64,000 nucleotides of DNA from JBGTGT01 sp051439375 (lineage in GTDB: Bacteria; Cyanobacteriota; Cyanobacteriia; Cyanobacteriales; Microcystaceae), in contig JBFRWB010000245.1 in assembly GCA_051439375.1 (NCBI GenBank), positions 6,232 to 70,231 of the forward strand, read 5' to 3'. Positions 9,148 to 17,579 of this stretch are shown here, piece by piece (position 1 is the first letter of the stretch; each line of letters opens with the position of its first letter). The translations under genes were made by a program, and so were the position numbers. The notes below the pieces were generated by a model. The model did not search any database, was not told where the DNA came from, and saw nothing but the letters and a program-made list of their open reading frames with translations.

Positions 9148-12100
9148 TTAAACATAGACAAATGCCGAATCGTTTAGGTCAACGGATGATTCTCCTTCAA
9201 TAACGCCAATGAGTTCATCGGTTGCAGTATGGAAGATCCCCATTCCCCATTCAGAAAGCACACTGGTATGATAGCTATCTGCACTTCCTTGTAGTTGAAT
9301 CACATCTTTAGCAACGTCAAAGTTTTGAATTTCGGCATAATCTTCCATACCATGTTCATTGTAATAGAGGTCTGTGGCTGTGCCTAATACCCACTTATTT
9401 GTGCCATTATTACCCACTAAGGTATCTACTTGAGGATTGCTTATCCCCGTTGTGTTTTCAGAACTAACATCAATATTTTCGTAAAAAGTGAGATTGGTGA
9501 ACTGACTTATACCCGTACCGTTGCTGGCCTTATCATCATCATTGACAAAAACAAGATAGTCGAAGGTTCCTGTGAAGTATGATCCCACTTCAATTTCAAT
9601 GGTCTGCCAACCTGAATTAATCTCATAAGCATAAGCAGAATCTTGAACGCCCCAATTTTGAGTTCCTGCGACTTGGAAGAGGTATGGTTTATCTCCTTGG
9701 CCATCAAATTCTAAGTTGTCGTCAAAGAGAATACCCTGAATTTCACCGACAGCACTACTATTAAAGTCCAATCTTAGAACCGTATTAGCCGTAATGGTTG
9801 TGGTAAAGTCGATGGCTTTCCAAGCATTACCTATCAAGGTTAATTCATTGTTATCACTGATTTGATAGCTACCTTCATCTTGCTTATCATCAAAACTTTG
9901 AATTGTGTAGTCTTGGAATTGAAGAATGGTATTTTCCTCAACGGCTTCAATGGTTAAGTTAACCGTTGCTGTATCTGTGCCACCGTTACCATCACTAACT
10001 TCATAGGTAAAGCTATCGCTACCATAAAAGTCCGTATCAGGGGTATAAGTGAACGTACCATCGGAATTTAAGGTTAATGTGCCATTACTCACATCTCCAT
10101 CGCTGGTTAAGCTATAAGTTAAGGTATCACCCTCTACATCTGTGGCAGACACTTGGTCTGATAACGTAGTATCTTCGTTAAGGCTAAACGTAGCATTTTG
10201 GGTCACAGGCGCATCATTAACCCCTGCAATGGTTAAGTTAACCGTTGCTGTATCTGTACCATCGTTACCATCACTAACTTCATAGGTAAAGCTATCGCTA
10301 CCATAAAAGTCCGTATCAGGGGTATAAGTGAACGTACCATCAGAATTTAAGGTTAACGTTCCGTTACTCACATCTCCATCGCTGGTTAAGCTATAAGTTA
10401 AGGTATCACCATCTGCATCTGTGGCAGACACTTGGTTAGATAACGTATTATCTTCATTAAGGCTAAACGTAGCGTCTTGAGCAACAGGAGAACTATTATC
10501 AGAAGCCATATCAAGGATAGCTTCCCCTAATTTCACCATGTTTACTAATTTATAAGTTTCTCCCGTATTGCTTACATTATCGTTTTCATCATCTCCGTCA
10601 TAAATATCAGTCCCTGTGTCATAGAGTAAGGTTTCTATTTCCGCAAAGGTTAAACGACGACCTAATTTTTCTTCTGCCAATTGTTGCGCTAAAACGACAA
10701 CCCCTGCAATGGTTGGTGCAGCTTGGCTAGTTCCGTGCATTGTTGTCAGTCCACCGTTTTTGCTTGCACCTGTCACGGGTGCGCCAGGGGCGAAAATTTC
10801 AGTTAAACTATCGGTTACCGTTTCTTCGGTTGTGCTACCTTCTTCCATGTGTCGTTGGGAGAAAGGAGTAATTTGACCCGCCGTAGTACCCCCAGAAGTT
10901 TTTGCGCCACTGCTGTAAGTCCAAGAATAGTTAGAATCAGAATCATAAACTGCACCAACTCCAATGGTATAAGGATCGGCGGCAGGATAGGAAACCCCTT
11001 CTTCTTGGTAGGTATAGTAACGATTTCCAGCAGATGTCGTAACAATAACGTCATGATCAATTGCTAAAGATTGAATATTATCGGAAAAGCTCTTATAGCT
11101 ATAAGTTAGTGAGGTAGAAAAATTGCTACTTGTCCCCAAAGACATATTAACACTGACAATATTGTAGGTATCCACATTCTCTGTCACCCATTCTATAGCG
11201 TCCGCCAAATAGCTAAAGCTTCCTGAACCACTATCTTTGAAAACTTTGAGATGGATAATGTTGACATTAGACGCAACACCAGAATAGCTATAATTTGAAC
11301 TGGTATAAGACCCACCAATAATACTAGAGACATTTGATCCATGATTATTATAGTCACTGGCATCTGCATCACCATCGGCAAAATCATAGGAATAGACAAT
11401 GCGATCGCTGACTCCATCCCCATCAGCATCTTCGCCAAAGAAGGGATGATCAAGGTCAATTCCTGTGTCTAACACAACGACAGAATATCCTGTCCCATCG
11501 ATGCCAGAAAACCGTGAGTCTTCGCGAAATTCATCTAAACCAATTAAAGAACTAGATTCTGTGTCAGTAGAGGAAAAATCATCATCAAAGAAAAAACCAT
11601 CATCATCATTCTTTTTACCCTCACCACCGGGATCATTAAAGTCATAGTTTCCGTAGGTTGTTCCTGTTAGAAAGATAGCAGAGTTATCTTGAATCCCATC
11701 GGAAGAATCAGATGTGTTCAAGACTGAAACCGTTATTCCTTGATCCGTATTATTAGCAAGGGTTGTCAGCGTATCGGGTGTTGTTTCCGTTATGGTGACA
11801 GACTGCACAAATGCAACAGGACTTTCTGTGGTAAGTGTGTTGGGTATTGTTTCCGTTATCGCGACAGATTCCACAAACGCAACAAGACTTTCTGTAAGTT
11901 GTTCTGCTGTGTCCGATACTGATATCGGGTCGCTGACCAATGATTGCAACGTACTTTCCACGTTCCTAATGATCTGTTCAACAGATTCATTAAAAACTTC
12001 GGATTCAGTGGGATTTATGGTAACGTCTGCTACAAAATCTTGTAGCGTTTCGACGAACTGAGCAGTAACAGAGGTTGAATCCGTAGATTCTACAGCAAAA

Positions 12101-12201
12101 AGTTCTTTGATGGTTTGGATTAAAGCGTTAAATGGTTGCAGCAAGCCAGAATTCTCGATAGTTTCTAATCCATTGGAGAAGTTGGTGATGTTGGTGGACA
12201 T
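9148..12201 (-). CDS. Large S8 subtilisin-like protease with cadherin-like repeats and RTX-type C-terminus
   Basis: A 1017-residue secreted peptidase. Residues 1-220 are an acidic Ser/Thr-rich leader with no classical signal peptide and a duplicated 22-residue segment. The S8 catalytic domain follows: Asp245 in VVLDTGIDLDHP, His287 in NNHGSNVSS, oxyanion Asn392 in SAGN and Ser492 in GTSQAAP. The histidine motif is HGSN instead of the usual HGTH. About residues 570-755 hold two 93-residue tandem Ig/cadherin-like repeats (NGTLTLNSDGTFTYTPD in each). A beta-rich domain and a C-terminus beginning DTLVGNNGTNKWVLG follow; the latter resembles cyanobacterial hemolysin-type calcium-binding C-termini exported by type I systems. 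Export by an HlyB/HlyD pair, perhaps the one at 46.8-51.7 kb, is inference. Confidence 0.88.
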   Translation of the reverse strand: MSTNITNFSNGLETIENSGLLQPFNALIQTIKELFAVESTDSTSVTAQFVETLQDFVADVTINPTESEVFNESVEQIIRNVESTLQSLVSDPISVSDTAEQLTESLVAFVESVAITETIPNTLTTESPVAFVQSVTITETTPDTLTTLANNTDQGITVSVLNTSDSSDGIQDNSAIFLTGTTYGNYDFNDPGGEGKKNDDDGFFFDDDFSSTDTESSSLIGLDEFREDSRFSGIDGTGYSVVVLDTGIDLDHPFFGEDADGDGVSDRIVYSYDFADGDADASDYNNHGSNVSSIIGGSYTSSNYSYSGVASNVNIIHLKVFKDSGSGSFSYLADAIEWVTENVDTYNIVSVNMSLGTSSNFSTSLTYSYKSFSDNIQSLAIDHDVIVTTSAGNRYYTYQEEGVSYPAADPYTIGVGAVYDSDSNYSWTYSSGAKTSGGTTAGQITPFSQRHMEEGSTTEETVTDSLTEIFAPGAPVTGASKNGGLTTMHGTSQAAPTIAGVVVLAQQLAEEKLGRRLTFAEIETLLYDTGTDIYDGDDENDNVSNTGETYKLVNMVKLGEAILDMASDNSSPVAQDATFSLNEDNTLSNQVSATDADGDTLTYSLTSDGDVSNGTLTLNSDGTFTYTPDTDFYGSDSFTYEVSDGNDGTDTATVNLTIAGVNDAPVTQNATFSLNEDTTLSDQVSATDVEGDTLTYSLTSDGDVSNGTLTLNSDGTFTYTPDTDFYGSDSFTYEVSDGNGGTDTATVNLTIEAVEENTILQFQDYTIQSFDDKQDEGSYQISDNNELTLIGNAWKAIDFTTTITANTVLRLDFNSSAVGEIQGILFDDNLEFDGQGDKPYLFQVAGTQNWGVQDSAYAYEINSGWQTIEIEVGSYFTGTFDYLVFVNDDDKASNGTGISQFTNLTFYENIDVSSENTTGISNPQVDTLVGNNGTNKWVLGTATDLYYNEHGMEDYAEIQNFDVAKDVIQLQGSADSYHTSVLSEWGMGIFHTATDELIGVIEGESSVDLNDSAFVYV
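9952..10509 (-). repeat. Two tandem 279 bp repeats coding cadherin-like domains
   Basis: Copies at 9952-10230 and 10231-10509 are almost identical over most of their length at the DNA level, corresponding to 93 residues each. The near identity of synonymous positions points to a recent duplication or gene conversion. Confidence 0.9.
11761..11892 (-). repeat. Duplicated 66 bp segment in the protease leader
   Basis: Residues 104-125 and 126-147 of the protease are a direct repeat of 22 residues (SLVAFVESVAITET and SPVAFVQSVTITET, both followed by a Pro-Leu-Thr-Thr stretch). The leader thus expands by the same mechanism as the C-terminal domains. Confidence 0.8.
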
Positions 12202-12697
12202 AATAATATCCTCAGTTTGAGTGGATGGATTTTAGCGGGTGGATTCGTGTAAAATTTTCATTAATTTACCTCTATTTTCTATGGCAAAACTTTAAAAAGA
12301 AAACCGTAAAATCACTGATTTCCTTTGGGCTTTTAATACTTTTTAAAAAGAATTTTATATATTTTTAAATAAACCTATGTATTTTCGTCCAAGTTAAGAA
12401 CTAAGTGGAGTTACCCTAGTTATCTTTAGCTTTTCATCTATTGTTTTTGCCTAAAAAATAGATGAAAGCTATTAATTTTCCTTTACAAGACATGATTTTT
12501 TGGCGACTTGAATGACAATTTAAGAATCGAGATTACATCAACGAGAAATCACAGAAGTTAATTTTTCTTAGGTAAAAATAAGTAAGAAAAACAGGTTCTA
12601 TACAATAACTCATACTCCTTTTTACTAGAAATCAAGGAATAGTAATCAGAAAAAACACGAGAATCGAACCCGATAAGTCGGAAAAAAATCCATATTT
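12202..12697. other. Upstream region of the protease gene, no gene seen
   Basis: About 500 bp, very AT-rich near 12280-12380, with no open frame of note on either strand. It should hold the protease promoter and its 5' leader. Near 12658-12672 the minus strand reads GGGTTCGATTCTC, which looks like a tRNA T-loop, but no acceptor, D or anticodon arm can be built around it. Confidence 0.5.
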
Positions 12698-12859
12698 TTA
12701 CGGAGTTTTATGCTTTGACTTACCGTGTAAAAGCAGTTTGTCAAGATCCTCAATTCGTGTGGTCAACAACTCAACCGTTGTGCGCCTGAAGGGACGCTTC
12801 TGTACTGGTAAACTACATCGTGGGATGGTCCAGTATTTCCGATTCCCCATAACGGACAT
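12698..12859 (-). CDS. Possible small basic protein of 53 residues
   Basis: An ATG at 12859 opens a 53-codon frame ending TAA at 12700-12698. The product begins MSVMGNRKYWTIPR, continues with LPVQKRPFRRTTVE and has an amphipathic helix (LLTTRIEDLDKLLLHGKS) near the C-terminus. A GAGGA ribosome binding site lies about 11 bases upstream. After the stop the sequence gives an A-rich/T-rich hairpin (AAAAAT, then ATTTTTTT) that could terminate the transcript. The composition (balanced, few rare residues, an amphipathic helix) looks like a real protein rather than chance, but I do not recognise the family. It could be chance coding in a spacer. Confidence 0.4.
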   Translation of the reverse strand: MSVMGNRKYWTIPRCSLPVQKRPFRRTTVELLTTRIEDLDKLLLHGKSKHKTP

Positions 12860-13293
12860 TATTTGTATAGTCCTCGAAAATACGAAGAATCAGACAAATA
12901 AGTAGATTTGTGCTGTATAGAGCATCACTATCTCCTAGAAATAGCTTTGCTAACAACTTTACTCTTTCAGGGACAGTTAAATCATAGGATGGACTGCTGC
13001 GATAAAGAAGCGATCGCCGTCACATGCTACCTGTGATCTTCGTCCCATTATGCGTTTTAAGAATTATTTAATATATAGTTTGTCAAGCTACCTGCTTACC
13101 CTCTACCTATAAAGGTTTAGGGGATTTTTCTATCCAATGATAAAGTGTCAAAAATCCTCTGTAGTATTTAGAAAGGCTATACTTCTTCTCAATTTAAAAA
13201 CACATTCTAATCATGTTCTCATGCTCAATCCAGTTCAATACTGTTTAGATAACAAAAATCTTGGTATAGACCTATACTTCCTCTTCTTTACAT
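12860..13293. other. Spacer with inverted repeat, no gene seen
   Basis: TTATTTGT near 12860 pairs with ACAAATAA near 12893-12901, just upstream of the possible 53-residue gene on the minus strand. One HIP1 site lies near 13010. The right end should contain the promoter of the DUF2064 gene. No gene is supported. Confidence 0.45.
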
Positions 13294-13926
13294 ATGACTG
13301 CATTATCTCCTACGTCTAACCACCATCTGGTCATTATTTTTACTCGTTATCCTGAAGCGGGTAAAACCAAAACTCGTATGATTCCCGTATTAAGCGCACA
13401 AGGTGCAGCGAATTTGCAGCGTCAGATGACTGAACATACCTTGACGACTGTAACACAGCTTCAACAAGAATTTCCTGTAAGAATCGCTATTTTTTATACT
13501 GGGGGGACTTTAAATCTGGTTAAGTCTTGGTTACAAAATGAATGTGACTATGTTGACCAAGGAGAAGGAGACTTAGGAGTACGGTTATCTGCTGCGTTTC
13601 AGAACGCATTTGAGCAAGGAAGGGAAAAAGTTCTGATTATTGGTATTGATTGTCCTGAGATTACCCCTACCATCCTCAGACAAGGGTTTGAAGCCTTAAG
13701 CCATCATGATCTGGTGTTGGGGCCAGCCATAGATGGGGGATACTATTTAATAGGGACTCGACGTTGGATTCCTGAACTTTTCAAAGGGATAACTTGGGGG
13801 ACAGGGGAAGTGTTGAAAGAGACAAAAGCGATCGCTGCTCAACTTTCCTTGAACACTGTTTTGTTACCTCAATTAGCGGATGTGGATCGGCCAGAAGATT
13901 TAGGGATCTGGCAAAAATTTCATTAG
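13294..13926 (+). CDS. TIGR04282 family glycosyltransferase (DUF2064)
   Basis: A 210-residue GT-A-fold protein of the DUF2064/TIGR04282 family, some members of which occur in arsenosugar biosynthesis clusters. Motifs are FTRYPEAGKTKTRM at residues 16-29 (nucleotide-binding loop), IGIDCPEIT in place of the DxD region, and GPAIDGGYYLIG. The last 20 residues carry the conserved DVDRPEDL motif. No arsenic-related gene is visible nearby, so the substrate is open. Its stop overlaps by 4 bp the stop of the convergent next gene. Confidence 0.85.
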   Translation: MTALSPTSNHHLVIIFTRYPEAGKTKTRMIPVLSAQGAANLQRQMTEHTLTTVTQLQQEFPVRIAIFYTGGTLNLVKSWLQNECDYVDQGEGDLGVRLSAAFQNAFEQGREKVLIIGIDCPEITPTILRQGFEALSHHDLVLGPAIDGGYYLIGTRRWIPELFKGITWGTGEVLKETKAIAAQLSLNTVLLPQLADVDRPEDLGIWQKFH

Positions 13927-14240
13927 ATATAGCCTTTACGTTCTTCTTGAAGGGTTAAGGCCAATTTTTCGGGTAAATTCTCTAAGTGATCGCTGATATT
14001 TTCCTGTGAAAAAGGAGAGGTGAAGGTATAACAGGGATCGCATTCTCCATCATCAAACACTTGAATAATCCACTTATCAGGTAAGTCTTTGACCCCTAGT
14101 TCTACAATATACCACCAGCCATCAGGGATAGAACGGGCATCTATCACAGTTAACCATTCTCGTTCGGTGGGAGACAGTTGCCATTCTTCTACCAAAAAAT
14201 CCAAGGCACTTTGTTGAGCTTGTGTTAGGGTTATGGTCAT
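13923..14240 (-). CDS. Conserved hypothetical protein, 105 residues
   Basis: I do not assign a family. The product is acidic, with an N-terminal helix (LTQAQQSALDFLVEEWQL) followed by a probable beta sheet containing GWWYIVELGV, and a FDDGECDPCYTF segment with a CxxxC-like spacing (Cys-Asp-Pro-Cys). It has no signal peptide or membrane segment. It is convergent with the DUF2064 gene and starts 24 bp from the divergent DUF2887 gene, so the two genes share a very short promoter region. Confidence 0.65.
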   Translation of the reverse strand: MTITLTQAQQSALDFLVEEWQLSPTEREWLTVIDARSIPDGWWYIVELGVKDLPDKWIIQVFDDGECDPCYTFTSPFSQENISDHLENLPEKLALTLQEERKGYI

Positions 14241-14264
14241 CGTTAATGAGCAGTAATGATTTAT

Positions 14265-15107
14265 ATGAAAACAGATACTTTATTTTACACAATCTTCTTA
14301 GATTTCCCTGAGATATTCTTTGAACTAATTAATCAACCGATTGAACAAGTCAATGAGTATGAGTTTACCTCTCAAGCAGTTAAAGAACAATCCTTTACCG
14401 TTGATGGATTTTATTGTCCTTTTCAAGATAACAATGAGCGTCCCTTTTATTTAGTAGAAGTACAATTCCAACCCAAGGAAAACTTCTATTATCGTTTGTT
14501 TGGCGAACTCTTTATTTATCTCAGACAATATCAACCTCTTTCTCCTTGGCGAATTGTTATTATATATCCTAATCGTCAAGTTGAAAGACTTCCATTTCAT
14601 CAATTCCGAGAGATGGTATCTCTTGATAGAGTACAACGTTTTTACCTCGATGAGTTAGACTTAGGGAATCCTCCTTCTTTGGGATTAGGGATTCTCAAGC
14701 TAGTGGTGGAAAATGAAACGGAGGCGGTTAATTCTGCTAAACTGTTGATTAATCAAGCTAAAGTAGAGATTATTGAACCTTTAACTCAAAAAAATGTTCT
14801 CAACCTCATTGAAACTATTATCATTCAGAAACTACCTTTAAAAACTACTAAGGAGATAGAAACCATGCTAGATTTACAAGACCTTAAGCAAACCAAAGTT
14901 TATCAAGAAGGAAGAGAAGAAGGAAGAGAAGAGGGAGAACAACAAGGAGAAGCTAAGTTAGTCCTGCGTCAACTTCAACGACGCTTCGGAGAGATTCCCG
15001 AAACAGTGCAAGAAACCATCAAAGGGTTATCTATTGAACAATTAGAAGAACTTGGAATTGCTTTGCTAGACTTTAATAGTCAATCCGATTTACTTAATTG
15101 GTTTTAA
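14265..15107 (+). CDS. DUF2887 family protein (Rpn/PD-(D/E)XK nuclease-like)
   Basis: A 280-residue protein common in multicopy in cyanobacteria. The N-terminus MKTDTLFYTIF and FPEIFFELI match DUF2887. A PD-(D/E)XK-like core is seen as VDGFYCP (Asp) followed by PFYLVEVQFQ (Glu-x-Gln), the same pattern as in Rpn recombination-promoting nucleases. The C-terminal third is a charged helix with a GREEGREEG run and a DUF4351-like end (LRQLQRRFGEIPE...). The internal ATG at 14265 is preferred to that at 14256 because it gives the family N-terminus. The cellular role of these proteins is not established; association with mobile DNA is suggested for the Rpn group. Confidence 0.8.
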   Translation: MKTDTLFYTIFLDFPEIFFELINQPIEQVNEYEFTSQAVKEQSFTVDGFYCPFQDNNERPFYLVEVQFQPKENFYYRLFGELFIYLRQYQPLSPWRIVIIYPNRQVERLPFHQFREMVSLDRVQRFYLDELDLGNPPSLGLGILKLVVENETEAVNSAKLLINQAKVEIIEPLTQKNVLNLIETIIIQKLPLKTTKEIETMLDLQDLKQTKVYQEGREEGREEGEQQGEAKLVLRQLQRRFGEIPETVQETIKGLSIEQLEELGIALLDFNSQSDLLNWF

Positions 15108-15152
15108 TTAAATATTCAGCAATTCTGTCTCGCTGTCTCTTTTCCTCTGGTT

Positions 15153-15174
15153 CTACGCATTAAGATGTTTGACA
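15153..15174 (-). repeat. Copy of a 22-nt interspersed repeat
   Basis: The minus strand reads TGTCAAACATCTTAATGCGT followed by AG. Closely related copies lie at 26448-26469 and 32612-32633 on the plus strand, all in spacers. Confidence 0.7.
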
Positions 15175-15355
15175 GTAGGGATCTCTGAAACCTACTCAGG
15201 GATTGCTTTTAAATTTTTTTGATGGTGCCTTTCTTTAATTTATTGATTTTTCTTGTTCGTAAACTATCTGATAAAACTTGATCAATATATACAACTTGAA
15301 CAAGATAATTACTTAATAAATTTTTCATTTTCTTTTCCTCCCCTTAAATCAAACC

Positions 15356-15682
15356 TCAACCAGAGTCAAAACTTAAAGTCGGTCGAGAATTAACCCAGCT
15401 TTCATAATTGGCATTAACCCGATACGTTGACTCTCCTAATCCCGTTACCTCATAATGCTTCTTCCGTTTATCTAACTCTGGTTGAGATATTTTTAATAAC
15501 CCTTCCCGTTGTAACTTTTTCAGAGCAGGATAAAAAGAACCATAGGGAATTTCAGGCAGATAATTCTCTTTTCTACCTTTGTTCAATAAATCCATCACTT
15601 TTAAGCCATAAGTTTTCCCATTAGCTATAACAAGCGTCATAATTTCCATCTCTAGGGAACTCAAACGAATAAAATCACCCAT
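15356..15682 (-). CDS. PadR family transcriptional regulator
   Basis: A 108-residue winged-helix protein. The PadR recognition region is clear: YGLKVMDLLN, PYGSFYPALKKLQREGLL and the wing KRKKHYEVTGLGE. The usual C-terminal dimerisation helix is short, as in PadR subfamily-2 members. PadR proteins repress genes of stress or detoxification responses, and many repress themselves. Here an AGAGG ribosome binding site and a promoter overlapping two inverted repeats lie directly upstream, which supports autorepression. No obvious partner target gene is adjacent: the divergent neighbour is gcvT. Confidence 0.88.
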   Translation of the reverse strand: MGDFIRLSSLEMEIMTLVIANGKTYGLKVMDLLNKGRKENYLPEIPYGSFYPALKKLQREGLLKISQPELDKRKKHYEVTGLGESTYRVNANYESWVNSRPTLSFDSG

Positions 15683-15728
15683 TGTGATTACCTCTAACTG
15701 TTATAGGACAAGCTTTTCAGGGATTTTT

Positions 15729-15788
15729 CTAAGAAAATCTGAGGAAATTTCTAAGAAAATCTTAGATTATCTTTCCAATAACTGTCAA
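15729..15788 (-). promoter_or_regulatory. padR promoter with two operator copies
   Basis: On the minus strand TTGACA (15783-15788) is followed after 18 bp by TAAGAT (15759-15764), a good -35/-10 pair. A perfect inverted repeat CTAAGA-AAA-TCTTAG (15751-15765) covers the -10, and a second copy with one mismatch (15729-15743) lies exactly 22 bp further downstream, two helical turns away. The padR start codon follows at 15682. This is the layout of a dimer-binding autorepression site. Confidence 0.75.
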
Positions 15789-15920
15789 GGTTAAGATCAA
15801 TCAACTCCTCACTCCCCACTCCCCACTCCAAACCCCTCACGCCTCACTCACATCTAACAGGCTTTTGCGTTTGCCAACCCTACAACTTATAATCTAATAA
15901 TTCATAATTCATAATTTAAA

Positions 15921-17042
15921 ATGACTGCCAATAATTTAAAACGTACCCCCTTATATGACCTAATTGTTACTCAAAACGCCCGTTTAACCCCCTTTTCAGG
16001 TTGGGAAATGCCTGTTCAATTTAGTGGCTTGAAAAATGAACATTTAGCCGTGCGTACATCCGTCGGAATGTTTGACATTTCTCACATGGGCAAATTTGCC
16101 CTAGAAGGAAAAAAACTACGCCAGACATTACAAACCCTCGTTCCTTCTGATTTAGAACCCTTAGAAGCTGGAAAAGCTCAATACACCGTCCTTTTAAACC
16201 CCCAAGGCGGGATTATTGACGATATTATTTTCTATTATCAAGGCCAAACCAATGGAATAGAAAGAGGAATGCTCATTGTTAATGCAGCAACAACCCGCAA
16301 AGACAAAGAATGGATTCTCAAAAATTTACCAGAAAATTCCCTTAACCTCACTGATTTATCCTTAGATAACGTTTTAATTGCCCTACAAGGAGTAAAAGCC
16401 GTTAACATCCTTCAGACCTTATTAAACACCAATATCAGTTCCTTAAAAGCCTTTGAACACCTCGAAGCCGAATTATATGGAGAAACCGCTTTTATTGCCC
16501 GTACCGGTTATACAGGAGAGGATGGCTTTGAAATCATGATTAAGGCGGAAGCAGGACAAAAATTATGGCAAACCTTACTCACTGAAGGGGTAATTCCCTG
16601 CGGTTTAGGGGCAAGAGACACCCTAAGATTAGAAGCAGCTATGTGTCTCTATGGACAAGATATTAACGATAATACGACTCCATTGGAAGCAGGATTGGGT
16701 TGGATTGTTCATTTAGACAAAAAAGGCGAATTTATTGGCAGAAATATCTTAGAAAAGCAAAAAGAAGAAGGATTAACCCGACGCTTAGTAGCCTTGGAAA
16801 TGACAGAAAAAGGCATTGCTCGTCACGGATATTCGGTAGTAATAGATAGCAATACCGTTGGGGAAGTCACCAGTGGAACGCTTGCACCGACCGTCGAAAA
16901 AGCGATCGCATTGGCCTATTTACCGCGAAATTATGGAAAAGTTGGACAAAAAGTGAGTATTGAAATCCGAGGTAAGTTATATCCAGCCATTGTAGTTAAA
17001 AAACCCTTTTATCGTTCTCCTAGTCGTCTTGCTAAAGGGTAG
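15921..17042 (+). CDS. gcvT: Glycine cleavage system T protein (aminomethyltransferase)
   Basis: At 373 residues this has the usual length for GcvT, which moves the aminomethyl carbon of glycine from the H protein lipoyl arm to tetrahydrofolate, releasing ammonia. In cyanobacteria this serves photorespiratory glycine. Conserved blocks are TPFSGWEMPVQF, GMFDISHMGKF, YTGEDGFE, GLGARDTLRLEA and, at the C-terminus, GEVTSGTLAP. No glycine riboswitch could be recognised in the 5' region. It is the first gene of a tight trio with the LOG-like gene (9 bp later) and ycf65. Confidence 0.96.
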   Translation: MTANNLKRTPLYDLIVTQNARLTPFSGWEMPVQFSGLKNEHLAVRTSVGMFDISHMGKFALEGKKLRQTLQTLVPSDLEPLEAGKAQYTVLLNPQGGIIDDIIFYYQGQTNGIERGMLIVNAATTRKDKEWILKNLPENSLNLTDLSLDNVLIALQGVKAVNILQTLLNTNISSLKAFEHLEAELYGETAFIARTGYTGEDGFEIMIKAEAGQKLWQTLLTEGVIPCGLGARDTLRLEAAMCLYGQDINDNTTPLEAGLGWIVHLDKKGEFIGRNILEKQKEEGLTRRLVALEMTEKGIARHGYSVVIDSNTVGEVTSGTLAPTVEKAIALAYLPRNYGKVGQKVSIEIRGKLYPAIVVKKPFYRSPSRLAKG

Positions 17043-17051
17043 AGGAGAAAT

Positions 17052-17546
17052 GTGCGACAGACAATAATTGGTGTCATGGGACCGGGCCAAGGGGCAAATT
17101 TGTTTGAAATAGAACAAGCCTATCAATTAGGTCAATTAATTGCCGTCAATGGCTGGATTTTATTAACAGGAGGAAGAAATGCTGGGGTGATGGCGGCGGT
17201 GAATAAGGGTGCAAAAGAAAAAAATGGCTTAACCATTGGCATTTTACCCGATAATAACCCCGAAACGGCTGCTGAATCCGTAGATATTGTTATTCCAACC
17301 GATTTAGGACAGGGAAGAAATAATGTCAATGTGCTATCGTCTGATGTAATTGTTGCTTGTGGTATGGGGCTAGGAACAGCCTCTGAGGTCGCACTAGGGT
17401 TAAAGGCAGGGAAAACAGTGATTTTATTGACAGATAATTCCCTTAATATCCAATTCTTTCATCAATTTGCCCCTGAAACACTCAAAGTTGCCACAACTGT
17501 AAGAGAAACAATCCAACTGATACAAGACCAATTCAATATGATATGA
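17052..17546 (+). CDS. TIGR00725/LOG family protein (lysine decarboxylase-like fold)
   Basis: A 164-residue Rossmann-like protein. VMGPGQGA at the N-terminus, LLTGGRNAGVMAA, and the end of the core GLGTASEVALGLKAGK resemble the nucleotide-monophosphate binding sites of LOG cytokinin-activating and related TIGR00725 proteins. The exact PGGxGTxxE motif of true LOG phosphoribohydrolases is replaced by MGLGTASE, so activity is uncertain. Start is GTG at 17052: an AGAGGAGAA ribosome binding site is 3-11 bases before, and the overlapping ATG at 17050 is out of frame. It is probably cotranscribed with gcvT. Confidence 0.8.
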   Translation: MRQTIIGVMGPGQGANLFEIEQAYQLGQLIAVNGWILLTGGRNAGVMAAVNKGAKEKNGLTIGILPDNNPETAAESVDIVIPTDLGQGRNNVNVLSSDVIVACGMGLGTASEVALGLKAGKTVILLTDNSLNIQFFHQFAPETLKVATTVRETIQLIQDQFNMI

Positions 17547-17579
17547 TAAAGTGTTGTACTTTTTACAGTTGTAATTACT

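Noticed and set aside
12658..12672. tRNA T-loop-like sequence on the minus strand
   Set aside because: GGGTTCGATTCTC matches a T-loop, but no acceptor stem, D-arm or anticodon arm can be formed in the surrounding 90 bases.
13137..13319. 60-codon frame before the DUF2064 gene
   Set aside because: AT-rich, overlaps the start of the DUF2064 gene in another frame, and its product has no globular or membrane pattern.
15770..15920. Possible glycine riboswitch upstream of gcvT
   Set aside because: No conserved aptamer core was found; the region holds CACTCCC-type simple repeats and AT-rich sequence.
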